This document shows, one piece after another, positions 23,401 through 33,479 of a stretch of DNA of 64,000 nt. Both the position numbers and the translations under genes were made by a program. The stretch is from Istiophorus platypterus. Its lineage: Eukaryota; Chordata; Actinopteri; Istiophoriformes; Istiophoridae. The first letter of the stretch is position 1. Each line of letters begins with the position of its first letter. The DNA is taken from the NCBI GenBank assembly GCA_016859345.1, contig CM029129.1, positions 19,105,446 to 19,169,445 of the forward strand, written 5' to 3'. The notes beneath the pieces are model-generated. The model ran no database searches. It saw only the letters and a program-made list of their open reading frames with translations, and was not told the origin of the DNA.

Positions 23401-23903
23401 ATAATTGAAAAAAAAAACAACTACAACTGTAAATTGATATATAAACTATTTTTCAGTCTGAAAAATCATTTCTACTGTATGAACACTTTTATGAGTAATG
23501 TAAAAGGGCCAACAATGATTTAGCAATATGAGTGTTTCTTTACATAGTAAAAAATAAGATAAGTTACTGAGAAGTAAATGTAAACAACTCTGTACTCTCT
23601 GTTCTCGGTTGTGTTTTGCGGCAGTTCTTTTTTTTTTTTTTAATCTTTTGTTGGCCTGGGTTCGCAAGTAGGTAAGCAAACAACAGTTTGCACGTTTGCT
23701 TCCTTGTGTAATAGCTTTAAAATAGGCAAACAACAACGAAGCAGGGTGGTCTCTCACACTGCTACAGTCAGCATCCTGTCGACAGCTAATTAGCTGTGAC
23801 CCACCTGTTCAAGGCTGTCGTCCTCTGGTAGTGTCCCTGTGTCCCCATTACTGTTGATAGGAATCTCCATCGTGGCAGCTTTACTCATAATGCTGTCTGT
23901 CAT
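13844..23903 (-). CDS. arfip2: Arfaptin-2 (AH/BAR-domain effector of Arf, Arl1 and Rac)
   Basis: Seven constitutive coding exons join in phase: 23903-23805, 18849-18741, 15948-15833, 15615-15394, 15195-15038, 14301-14127 and 13999-13844. They total 1035 bp, or 344 aa (human ARFIP2 is 341). The N-terminus contains KAATMEIPI and [20 protein letters not shown], which identify ARFIP2 and exclude ARFIP1. Residues from about 108 to 325 form the crescent AH/BAR domain (ERFGRGSRTVDLELEAQI, FADLSQKSPEL, YNAETQKLLCKNGETLLGA, AYRSDLEELSMGPRDA), and the protein ends KPSWLEEQ. Arfaptin-2 is a curvature-binding dimer at the trans-Golgi that engages ARL1/ARF GTPases and Rac1. A Ser-rich patch (MHHSSSSSS) sits just before the BAR domain. 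A further in-phase 33-nt exon at 20611-20643 would give 355 aa. Introns are long at the 5' end and short at the 3' end. Whether this is the arfip2a or arfip2b paralogue is not decidable here. Confidence 0.96.
14635..14935 (+). repeat. Dispersed repeat, copy 1 (matches 43428-43760)
   Basis: This stretch is clearly homologous to 43428-43760 in the same orientation. Both contain GTTTCTGGCCACC, then a GGGAAATAT-type block, then TTAGC(G/A)GCTA with a following ATTCCACTGTGTTCACCAGC-type segment, then GTGTCTGT(C/T)TG and TGTTTGGTG. It lies in an arfip2 intron. I recognise the pattern as common in fish genomes and suspect a non-autonomous DNA transposon, but I see no clear terminal inverted repeats, so the class is a guess. 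Confidence 0.7.
15949..18740. other. Intron of arfip2
   Basis: This 2.8-kb intron is AT-rich with a GA-microsatellite at 17450-17498. Frames such as 17105-17350 and 18148-18447 on the plus strand have no supporting context. I see no extra exon or RNA gene. Confidence 0.7.
17450..17498. repeat. (GA)n microsatellite
   Basis: Imperfect GA-dinucleotide run with a few ATGAG and CAG interruptions, within an arfip2 intron. Confidence 0.9.
18850..23804. other. Long arfip2 introns flanking the candidate microexon
   Basis: Apart from the 33-nt candidate exon at 20611-20643, this interval looks like ordinary intron. A G-rich plus-strand tract at about 18900-18928 (C-rich in the RNA) lies just upstream of exon 18849-18741. 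There are poly-A and poly-T runs near 20296, 20727, 21133 and 23629. Open frames such as 20392-20925 (minus) and 22541-22786 (minus) have no recognisable protein content. Confidence 0.65.
20611..20643 (-). CDS. arfip2: Predicted 33-nt cassette microexon of arfip2
   Basis: On the coding strand a long C/T-rich tract ends in CTGTGCAG and is followed by 33 nt of open frame (AAKLQWSLDEK) and a GTAGGG donor. Both junctions are phase 0. The upstream coding exon ends ...DSLEQ in phase 0 and the next begins DLQQV in phase 0, so inclusion adds 11 residues without disturbing the frame. The pyrimidine tract and the UGC next to the 3' splice site resemble vertebrate neural microexons. I cannot confirm expression. 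The encoded peptide is short and could arise by chance, but the conjunction of strong acceptor, donor, length divisible by three and matching phase is unusual. Confidence 0.6.
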
Positions 23904-24639
23904 AATGCACGGTTTCTGAGAGGAAAAGGTGGGGGAGAAAGAGAGAAAGATAAAGGGTGGATACAACAAACTACTGTATGTAAATAAAATGACAAGGGCG
24001 GAGATGGAAAAAAAACTGAAACTTCAATGCTGCTTTGAAGAGGGGAGACCAAAGAGCGTGGTTTAAAATGGCCAAATCATTAGGCAGATGGGTATATAAT
24101 TTGCACGGACAAGCGAGGATGTGGGTTTCAAAGGGCAAGGCTCGCACTCGGCATAAAAATAACACACCTATGAAAGCCCCCGTGCACTGGAAACCGCACA
24201 ATACAATGAGCTGTCTAGGTGAAGTGGCCACTCTGCTCTACTCAATTAAATGGCCTGCGTATTAGCAGCACCCACTCCCTAACAACCCCAGCAAGACCGA
24301 GGGACGGCAGGATGTTCACATCAACCTCGTCTAGTCATTCCAGTGGGTCGGCATAATTTGGCCCTGCTGCACATAATCACACAATCAAGTTGTACAACCA
24401 CGTATACATTATAACATTTACAAAAAAGCAGTGCAAGTAATGCAGCTCCTATTTTTGGCCTGGACAGGAATAATGAATTCACAGTATAATGAATTCACTC
24501 CCACGAAAACTAAAGAGAGGGCCGGTGTACACAGTATGTGTGACAAGGCAACAGATGATGCTACAAAATAAATTGAAGGCCTACAGGCATTGAAATAAAT
24601 TATCAAGGTTTCCACATCGCAGAGAAGGGTGGTGGTTTA

Positions 24640-24965
24640 ATTGGTAAACGTCACACCTGGAAAAACTATACCATGTAAAGTAGCTCTATGTAAAAAAGGG
24701 ATACACAAAAGCTGATAATACAGTAGGTAATTTGTTATGCAATATGCAATTTTATTCTTTAGGACATCAGAAAAGGCCCTGAAAGTATAGATGTAGGTGA
24801 AGTATGGAAGTATGTCGATTTTATCAAATGATTATAGATAGGGAAGACTCATCTGCTACTCTAAACATGTAATATTCTTGCAGACATACATAGGTGGCTT
24901 CTAAAAGAGGAATAAAAGAATTTCCGAAACCGGTTAAGAAAGTTTGTTGCTCAATCTGTTGTAGT
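24640..24965 (+). repeat. Dispersed repeat, copy 1 (matches 28085-28235)
   Basis: The two ends of this segment resemble 28085-28235. At the left both contain AGTAGCTCTA(T/C)GTAAA followed by a GATACA block. At the right both contain a TGCAATAT- or TGTAATAT-like stretch, CTTGCA(G/C)ACA, GTGGCT(T/G)CTAAAAG and a final GGTTAAGAA. The second copy lacks about 170 bp of the middle. The element type is unknown. Internal deletion between conserved ends is typical of non-autonomous DNA transposons. Confidence 0.6.
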
Positions 24966-25597
24966 CTTCGTGTTTTTTGGGGGTTTTTTTAAGTCACTGC
25001 AACGAAATACTTTAAAGTCAACACTGCACTCCCTTGGGTCCTCAGCAATACACCCGCCAAATGTGGAGCTGGTGCTTCTTTTTTTTTAACCTTATTTGAT
25101 GTGCAATCTCATATTCCAGTGGAATACTTTATAGCTCATTAGGGCCATTGTGCAATGAAGAATATAGAGGATATAACTTTTATGCAGCATACCTGTAATA
25201 ATGATTATATTGAAAATCGATTTAAATAAGTAAACAAAGCCAAATACATGATTCATTAAAAAAACAAACAAACAAACAGCTTAGTGTCCTTGAAAACTTG
25301 CCACCACACAAAATAATGACAGACAGCAGCTGAACTACATGGCAGGTTTATGGCAGTTCAGATGTATTGCTGGCACTAACATCACAGATCCTGCTTGAAG
25401 GGAGGTATGAGTAAGGCTTGTTTACATTCGCTCTGACCTCAACTAAGCCGGGTCTTCCATTATAAATGCTCACTTTAAAGGCCGTGCCCAGTCCATTTCC
25501 GATGAGGAATGACACGTCTGTTGACTTTAGAGATCACAGTGTAGATGTGCCTCTCTTGCTCAACAATACTCAAAAACAAAACAAAACAAACAAAAAA

Positions 25598-26736
25598 AAA
25601 AAAATAGATAAATAAATAAAACCACTTTGACAGCTCACTGCATCTGTGGATTTGGGGAGGGATAGAAAAAAAAATAGCATGACAGCTTCTTTATATTGGA
25701 TGTCCTTGTTAAGCCAAACAGATTTAACATGTGTTGCCATAAACTGGGAAGCCAAAGTAAAGTCTTTTTGCTTTTTTTCCTGATATTCCGCTTATAAAGC
25801 ATGAAATACTAAGCAAAGCTATGTTATATGAGACTATAGGTCGTGATAGGGTGATCAACCAAATAATGTATCCTTAATATGTACCTCAATGCATTACAGT
25901 ACGTTGTGTCTCTCAGTCAAGTCACTTCGGCTAAGTAAATGTAAAATGACCTAAGGGTGAGCTCGAACATTAAATCACATATTAGTTATTGACAGTCTAC
26001 TATTAGTTATGAGCATATTCCAAAAATAACTCGAAATAGCTATATTGCAGCATAAAATGTGCTACAACGAAATCAATGCCCTTTATTATTGTTTATTATT
26101 ATTAAAATAATATGAGTCATTATTTAGTTTTCAACTTGAAATCCATTGCACAATTTTAAAAAAATAGATAAATAAATAAAACCACTTTGACAGCTCACTG
26201 CATCTGTGGATTTGGGGAGGGATAGAAAAAAAAATAGCATGACAGCTTCTTTATATTGGATGTCCTTGTTAAGCCAAACAGATTTAACATGTGTTGCCAT
26301 AAACTGGGAAGCCAAAGTAAAGTCTTTTTGCTTTTTTTCCTGATATTCCGCTTATAAAGCATGAAATACTAAGCAAAGCTATGTTATATGAGACTATAGG
26401 TCGTGATAGGGTGATCAACCAAATAATGTATCCTTAATATGTACCTCAATGCATTACAGTACGTTGTGTCTCTCAGTCAAGTCACTTCGGCTAAGTAAAT
26501 GTAAAATGACCTAAGGGTGAGCTCGAACATTAAATCACATATTAGTTATTGACAGTCTACTATTAGTTATGAGCATATTCCAAAAATAACTCGAAATAGC
26601 TATATTGCAGCATAAAATGTGCTACAACGAAATCAATGCCCTTTATTATTGTTTATTATTATTAAAATAATATGAGTCATTATTTAGTTTTCAACTTGAA
26701 ATCCATTGCACAATTTTAAAAAAATAGATAAATAAA
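25598..26736. repeat. Perfect 560-bp direct tandem duplication
   Basis: Positions 25598-26176 are identical, as far as I can read base by base, to 26158-26736, an offset of exactly 560. The junctions share the A-rich sequence AAATAGATAAATAAA, which also ends the second copy, so the duplication is bounded by about 19 bp of homology. It lies wholly within arfip2 intron 1. Two identical antisense open frames are by-products of it. Confidence 0.95.
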
Positions 26737-27029
26737 ATCATGCCAGATATGCCTGGGAGCCTTAACAGGTGCACCAGCACAGGTGTACAGTAATTCTCCC
26801 CACAGCAGGTAACGCTAGCTCGGCCTGCGGTGGGTTCAGTCTGCCCGACACGACCAGAGTTTGTTAAGGCTGCAAAGAAAATAATTTATCATAACAACAG
26901 ATCGTAACAGCTTTTACGAACGTGCAACACAGTGAAGCAGGTTTTCAGCCTGGAAATGAATTTGCTTGATGGGGAAAAAAAGGGCCTGCTCTCAGTTCAC
27001 ACATGCAGCTGTTCCAAGAAGAAGCTGGT

Positions 27030-27310
27030 TAAAAAACGGTAAACAAGCGAGTTCACCGGAGCAGCGGCGACCGCGCAGCGTCGGGGGGGATATCAACGGC
27101 CTCGAACCCGCGACAACGGAGGAAAACAAACAAAAACACGGAAACGCAAACAACGAAACGACAAGCGGCGCCGTTCGCCGCCGGGTTGACTTACCGTGCG
27201 CCGGGTCCCTTCGTTCAAAACACGGAGCTGGTCGGGGAGCTAGCGAGCGAGCTAATAGCAGGCTAGCGCCAGTGCGTCCCGGTTGACGCGCGGCTCGGGG
27301 CGGGGGGGGG
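27030..27310 (-). promoter_or_regulatory. arfip2: CpG island, arfip2 promoter and non-coding exon 1
   Basis: CpG density is high from about 27050 to 27310. On the coding strand an exon ending CGGCGCACG, followed by the canonical donor GTAAGT, lies at 27195. It has no in-frame start and would splice to the exon whose ATG is at 23903. The short inverted-like GCTAGC/GAGCTA motifs at 27239-27268 lie in the presumed 5'UTR. In mammals this promoter is shared with TIMM10B in divergent orientation. I find no timm10b exon on the plus strand here. Confidence 0.7.
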
Positions 27311-27336
27311 GGCGACGTGTCCGAGGGGGGAAAAAG

Positions 27337-27381
27337 AAAACAAACAAACAAACAAACAAACAAACAAACAAACAAAAAAAA
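27337..27381. repeat. (CAAA)n microsatellite
   Basis: About nine CAAA tetranucleotide units immediately upstream of the arfip2 CpG island. Confidence 0.9.
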
Positions 27382-27507
27382 CAGAAACCGCCCGTGGGGA
27401 GGGAAAAATGCGGCGTTGTTGTTTAAGGACACTTTAATGACATAGCGAGGTGGAGTGTCGTTCTCGCCGCTTTTGTCTCGGGACTCCTCGTAAATATTCC
27501 TCCACCT

Positions 27508-27517
27508 TCTCTCTCCC

Positions 27518-27549
<32 letters not shown>

Positions 27550-27654
27550 CCTCTCTCTCTCTCTCTCCCTCTCTCTCCCTCTCTCTCTCCCTCTCTTTCT
27601 ATATCTCTCTCCCTCTCTCTCTCTTTCTCTCTCCCTCTATCTCTCTCTCTCTCT
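27508..27654. repeat. (CT)n / CTCTCCCT pyrimidine tract
   Basis: About 147 bp of almost pure pyrimidine on the plus strand, mixing CT dinucleotides with CTCTCCCT and CTTTCT variants. Such homopurine-homopyrimidine tracts can adopt H-DNA. It starts about 200 bp upstream of the arfip2 CpG island, and open frames across it are repeat artefacts. Confidence 0.9.
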
Positions 27655-28084
27655 TCGGTGGCGGAACGTTCGACGGAACTGACGAAACCCCGGGACTCAT
27701 TTTGCAGACGCGCTCCGACGGCAGAGACCGTGTATCGACGCGAGGATGGGTCACTCCGTGCGGAAAGAGGAAACGAGACGCGCGAACCCTCGACCTTCTC
27801 GAGCAGCTTGTAATAACAAGGTCGCTTTTAGTAGTTTTATGTATTATTAATGTTTTCATATCACTTTTATAACATATCTCAGATAATGAACGATCTGGCC
27901 AAACTCTTCTAATTAAAAAATCTATCACCTAACCCTAACCCTTCCCCTAACTTGAATAGGAGACGCTGAAATGTTTACATCAACATTGTGCAGTCATTGT
28001 TATAGTTCAAACTGACTTTAAGGCCAAATTAAAACGGCCACAGATATGGAAAATGCTGCTCATGGTCTTATCATTTCGGAGCAG

Positions 28085-28235
28085 GGTGGCAGTTGGAAAA
28101 AATCAAGCCTGAGCAGTAGCTCTACGTAAAGAGAGATACAGTCAGTTTCCACTCTTAAAAAATGCAATATGCTTGCACACAAATGTAAGTGGCTGCTAAA
28201 AGGTGAACCAAAGAACTTAACAACTGGTTAAGAAC
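28085..28235 (+). repeat. Dispersed repeat, copy 2 (matches 24640-24965)
   Basis: A shorter homologue of the 24640 element. It keeps AGTAGCTCTACGTAAA, the ATGCAATATGCTTGCACACA block, GTGGCTGCTAAAAGG and the terminal ACTGGTTAAGAAC, but lacks the middle. Divergence between copies is high, so the family is old. Confidence 0.6.
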
Positions 28236-29157
28236 TTTTTTCCCCTGATTTGATGCGGACCGTGTGAGTTTAAACCCCAGCGCGTTTTGGAATTGTACCT
28301 GGAAACGGGAGAGAAGTGAGAGCTCTTAGTTTTTCTCCTCAGTCGGCTGCAACCCATCTTTGGGAGCATGGTGCAGGTGATGCGTTCAGGTCTCAGCCGC
28401 TGGTGGGTGCGAAGTAGCTCAGGTAAGTCTGAGCTGCGAGTTTTCTTTTGACTGGGGCCCAAGAAATGCCAGAGCCTGCGACCGCTGTGAAGCCAGGGGT
28501 CGTATGCAAATCCCATTAGGGAAGGAAATCCTGCCCCCTGTGGGTGCAGTTGTAAATTCCCTTTTGATAATGTAACCGGATCAAAACGACCTGTATTTTA
28601 ACCTTTGAGCTTGTCTGAAAGAAATGTTTTCAAATTTTTACACGTGCTGTTAACACAGTATGAATATATATATATGTATTTTTTTTATGAGAAAACAAAT
28701 TACCCACATGCTAATGTAACAAGGTTCCTTGTGCTCTATGCCAGAGATTAAAAAAGGAACACGATATCAATGAATGCATTTGCAAACAATTTTATTCGCA
28801 GAGGTGGTAGAATTATTTAGAAACTTAGTTGTTTTGTGTTATTTAAAGTTAGTCTGAAGCGTACTCAGTAATTTTTTGTGTCCTATAAAGATGTTTGGGG
28901 TTTTTTAATGTAGAATATTATGCCACATAGGAACTGTGGCCTTCTGGTTTATTTGCATATGCCTGGAAAAGAACCAAGTGCATATAGTCACAGAGAAGGG
29001 CTATACTATGTCCTCCTCATAGTCAAAGAAGAATTCACTATGTGAAAAAAGAGAATACCTATTGTATGTGAGCAAACATGTAAACGCCTTGCCCATCACC
29101 TAGTCAGCCTGTCATTAACATACAGTAGTTTAATACAATGGGACAGCAAGTGTAGTG

Positions 29158-29178
29158 GGTGTGTGTGTGTGTGTGTGC
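29158..29178. repeat. (GT)n microsatellite
   Basis: About ten GT units; short and uninterrupted. Confidence 0.85.
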
Positions 29179-32100
29179 AAGGATTTGGCAAAAGCACAAA
29201 GCAGCAACAGCGCTGCCCTCTGTGGGTAAGTATTAGTCTGGGGCAAATATCAAGGAGTCAAAAAGGTGATAGGCAACTATTATCTTTCCTGAAGTGAATC
29301 ATCAAGATCCAGTGTGATCTCAGTTACTGTTTCCATTTCTGTCACACACGCAGAAACAAACAGCCAGACTCCCTGAATATTTCATATTATTTTTAAATGA
29401 AAAAAAAAAAGTCCATTAAAAATGGTTCGCAGAAGTTAAGGGTTAAAACCAATAATCACAGAGTCCCTCATATGATCCCGGGCATCACTACTGTGGGGTT
29501 CAGCCTCAATGTGAAAGGAACAGTGAATGTTTGAGCATCACACAGGTACATACAGCATATACTTCCTGCACTCGAGTATTTAAGCTCTGAATGAACCGCT
29601 GCCTATGGACAACGTTAACAGCGCAGGACGACATACAACCAGCACCGACGGGCCGCGGAGATTCAAGCAGCTTCTGTGGTCGGTCAGGGTCTGAGGGAAG
29701 GAGGTGGACAGCGAAAGCGAGGGAAGGAGTGAGCATTTTGCGGGACACATGCGAAACCGATAGTGCTTGTGCGGACAAAAGGAACCTTTTGTGAAGGGGT
29801 GTGAGATTCCATACAGGAACATTTTGCTAATGGAAGTGTGCAGAACGAGTTCCCCAGCTGCTGGCGTGTTTTGTTTTTTTTTTTTTATGCCAGTCTGGCT
29901 CACTACCTGTTCCAGTGAACATGACGTGGCGTTTTGTGCATCATCTTCTTCTTTCCTAGCCCCGAATAACTTAAATGCAACAAAAAAGTTTTACAGCTTG
30001 TGGACATGCGGACAGTATAATCACATGTAACATAATTTGCCGCAGATGCTGCTACTGCAGATGTGTGCGTGTGTGTATTTGAGTATTTGTGTGTGTGCAG
30101 TGCTGTCTACCAAAATTATAGCTGACAGCCGTCACACTCCCACTTCTGACCTGCCAGCTAACATCAATTTCTTCTAATTATGACAATGATTCACTTTTAT
30201 AGGGAAACTGTATCTCAGTTTACTGGATTAAATGTATTCATGGACTTTTCTCCTTACAGGTGATAAAAAAAATTGATACTAATATTAAAACATTCAATTT
30301 TAAAGAAAAGCAAAAGGCATTTATTCCTATTTTGCACTCAAATTGTGGGGGACAACCGGTGGAATTGATGAAAAACTGAAAAATCACTTACAGAAAAAAA
30401 AATGTTTTTTTCAACAATCAATAATAAAAAAAACAAACATGTTTTTTTCTGTAGCTGCTGAAATTCATCCCTCTGACATGATGGTAAGAAGAAAAAAAGG
30501 GACATGCTATTAAAACAGCTGCAGTTTTCAACAAGTTATCAACAGCCTCCTCCTCCTTTTGTTTAAAAGATTCCTCTCACCAAACCTCCACCACTTTAAC
30601 TTCATAGCTGCTTTTTAGAGTCATGTGGTGGTCATTCCTCATCCTTCTCTTTTTTTATGTACACGTAGAGGGATTTTATTGCATATTCACCAGTTAACTT
30701 CTCACTTTGACGTAAAAATTGCAGGAAATTGTGTTCATTTGTAACAAAACCTTATGCAAATTAACACTGGAGGACTGGAAAACATTGGGGCATAACGTGA
30801 GCATGCGGTATTCATTGGGAGCCGCGCTCGCACAGCCGGTGGTGTGTGACCATTGCTTGGAAAATGCAGAGTTAGCAGTGTGAAGCACAGAGGAGGTAGG
30901 CACATATTTTTCTTTTAAATGTCAACAGTTGTAGAAAGTTGACGGAGAAAGTCCTTGATCCCTGAGTTAGTCAGCAACCGCACGAGGAGTGAGTTTGGCC
31001 ATAGAGCGAGCAGTTACTGGAACCAGAAGATGTTGTTTCTTACTCAGTCATTAGCTTGAAGACTCACCTGTTGACTCATGTTAAGACTCAAACGAACTTA
31101 GGAAAAGTCTCATGCAAATGCATTCCCTTTTTTTCAGCTAATCATGAACATAACAACTTATAAATCAATGCATTTCACATTTTCAACCTATCAGAACTTT
31201 TTCCAACCCTCAAGAAGTGCATCACATGTTTAGTCCACCAGCTCCCATCACTTCTCTAACACTGAAATACTCAATACAAAGCGTTTTTGGTCGGTTCTAT
31301 ACCTGATCAGTCCTCATGATGGCACCAAATCCCAGACTTAAGATGCAGCCAAATATGATTAATGTCTGCAAAGAGCAGACATCAACTAAAGCTTCTGCAC
31401 GAGATCGTCTCACCGTCCAAGAGGCATCTCGGTTCAAAAGCTGATAAAGCTTTTTAGATCATCTTGATCATCATCTTTGTAAGGAAAAAAATAAATTGTG
31501 GCCACATCATGATGACTACAGCAGCTTTTATGATCTACGGGAAGAATAAAGGCCCCTCCAGAGCCACTTGAAGTCATCGGCTGACTTCACATGTGGGCTT
31601 CTCGGCTTATCGTAAACAGGACACTTTAGTGAACATGCCAACCCCCACCGGGCCCTGAACAAAAGGACACGGATGTAAATTATCAAAGAGACCACAGCAG
31701 CCTTGATTGCTTTGGTTCATCAGCTAATTGGAAATGCCACTAATAGACCGATGTTCTCTTTTGAAGCTCGTTTGAAGCTGTAGACAGACACCCCGCCCTC
31801 TTCTCAAACAAAGAGTGTCTGACCTCACAGTGGTCGTCTAACACCGAACCACCGAGATACTTGATTAACGTGGACCGATTCCCGTGAAGCACCAACACAT
31901 GCACACCCAGACGAACCTCTCTCATATGTATCTTAAAGTCGTATCAGCGTTTAAATATTTCGAGTGGCCGTGAAGCTACTGAATTCTCAGAAGCACCCGA
32001 AAAATTTCCAAAAAGTAAATTCTCATCTGTTCTGCATCAGGAGCAGCGAAAACATCAGCCCCTGCCCTGAGGGGTGCGGGGCCCTCTGTAGCTGCGAGCC

Positions 32101-32481
32101 AGGAGTCACCGTAGGTAAATATTACAGGTCATTGCCCTTCAAGGTTTTTCTTTTTCCTCGCAGGGTGTCGTGCCGCTGTTTTTGTAAAGCGTGTGTGTTG
32201 TTGAGCTATAATATTAGCACAGGAGCCTGTAAATCCTTTCCCTCTGTTTCTTCAATAAGTGACAGTATTTTTTAATCCAACCCTAACAGCTAAAACATTT
32301 CAAGCAGACTTACCACCCATATTTTGCTGGTTTTCATATTTGATTCTCGGATAAATGTGGTTTAACCATAATTTATATGAATAACTTTCTACAATAAATA
32401 TTTTCTAAAACAAGTCTAAAGTCAAGGTCCACGTTCCAGTTTCGTCTGGAGCTCTCAAGCACATCACGCGGTCTTTCCACA

Positions 32482-32556
32482 GTTGTCATGGAGATACAGT
32501 AGCTCAGCTGTCGTGACATGACCTCAGAATGACAAGTGAGCTATCGCCATGACAAC
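32482..32556. repeat. 75-bp inverted repeat with paired X-box-like arms
   Basis: The outer arms GTTGTCATGG (32482-32491) and CCATGACAAC (32547-32556) are perfect reverse complements. The inner arms TAGCTCA (32500-32506) and TGAGCTA (32537-32543) are also perfect. The spacers between outer and inner arms differ (8 against 3 bp) and the central loop is 30 bp. Each outer arm resembles an RFX X-box half (GTTGYCATGG). It could be an RFX dimer target or a degenerate terminal-inverted-repeat remnant. Confidence 0.7.
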
Positions 32557-33214
32557 CTGCACCATCTCCATCCACCGAGGAAGACCAAAATGCAGTTGAG
32601 AGCCCTGACAAATCTAGTAAGTGGACCTTAAGTTTGACATTTTTTCCAGGGTTAAGAATGAACTTTGGGACATTTGGGATAAGTACTGTTCATGAGCCGT
32701 CAGCTATTAATGATGAAAAAAACCAAAAACCTCTGGTTGGACTGTTTAACAACTTTAAACAATTTATCTTCACTTAAGTGTCCAATTCTATCACTCATTT
32801 TTATTATTTATTGACTGATTACAGTTGGCAGCTAAGTATTTGATGCAACACTTTGCAACCATTACCACAGCAACATAAGCCTGAACCCTTAGGCCCCGAT
32901 CCAAAATTGTGTTTTACTTTTAAACCTCAATGGACAGTCTGATAGTAATGTTTCTTATCAGGACTAATACATAAAACATATGATAAGTATTAATATTGAT
33001 GCATGTTGAACATGATATTGCTGTAGTTTGTCTCTGTCACTGAGGAATTAGTAATTCATATGGAGGCTTTTGCAACAATTGGAAGCATTCAGTGTTCTTA
33101 CATGTGCCAGGGATGTTATTAATGCTTCCTAAATTTATTTTGTTTTTTGAATTCAGCTACCTATACTTGGCGGAACACATCGTAGCTTGTTAAAAACACA
33201 CACACCATAATGGG

Positions 33215-33243
<29 letters not shown>
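33215..33243. repeat. (CA)n microsatellite
   Basis: Uninterrupted CA run of about 14 units. Confidence 0.95.
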
Positions 33244-33247
<4 letters not shown>

Positions 33248-33423
33248 CAGCTGTGGCCAAATGAGCACGCTGTGATCATAAGTGTTTGGTTTAGTTGCCA
33301 AGATTGGTGTTTTACAGCTGTATTTGTTCCTGAATCTGCTGGTTTTATGGTGCACTCCGGGTCATGCACTACATCTAAACACTGCCAGAGTAAAAAAGAG
33401 GGCTTGCTTCACCTCAACCCTGC

Positions 33424-33424
<1 letters not shown>

Positions 33425-33477
<53 letters not shown>
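33425..33477. repeat. (CA)n microsatellite
   Basis: Uninterrupted CA run of about 26 units, followed by a shorter CACACACAC stretch near 33496. Likely polymorphic. Confidence 0.95.

Positions 33478-33479
<2 letters not shown>

Larger units (their letters stand above)
23916..27194. other. Intron 1 of arfip2
   Basis: This 3.3-kb 5'UTR intron runs from the CpG-island donor (coding-strand GTAAGT, plus 27191-27194) to the acceptor CTCTCAG before the ATG exon. It carries a dispersed repeat near 24640-24965 and the 560-bp tandem duplication at 25598-26736. No coding exon is seen. Confidence 0.65.

Noticed and set aside
13844..23903. Assignment as arfip1
   Set aside because: The N-terminus ([20 protein letters not shown]) and C-terminus (KLRPPGADKPSWLEEQ) are of the arfaptin-2 type.
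26992..27432. 146-codon minus-strand frame over the arfip2 promoter
   Set aside because: CpG-island sequence plus the CAAA array translated. The splice donor at 27194 and the lack of homology favour a non-coding first exon.
27450..27872. 140-codon plus-strand frame rich in Leu and Ser
   Set aside because: It is created by the CT microsatellite and has no conserved content. I looked specifically for timm10b opposite arfip2 and did not find it.
27928..27951. Telomere-like CCTAACCCTAACCC stretch
   Set aside because: Too short and degenerate for an interstitial telomere; similar motifs belong to the dispersed repeat at 38440.
30390..30452. A/T-rich inverted repeat (ACAGAAAAAAAAATG and CATGTTTTTTTCTGT)
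   Set aside because: Mostly homopolymer runs, so pairing is expected by chance. No miRNA-like hairpin.
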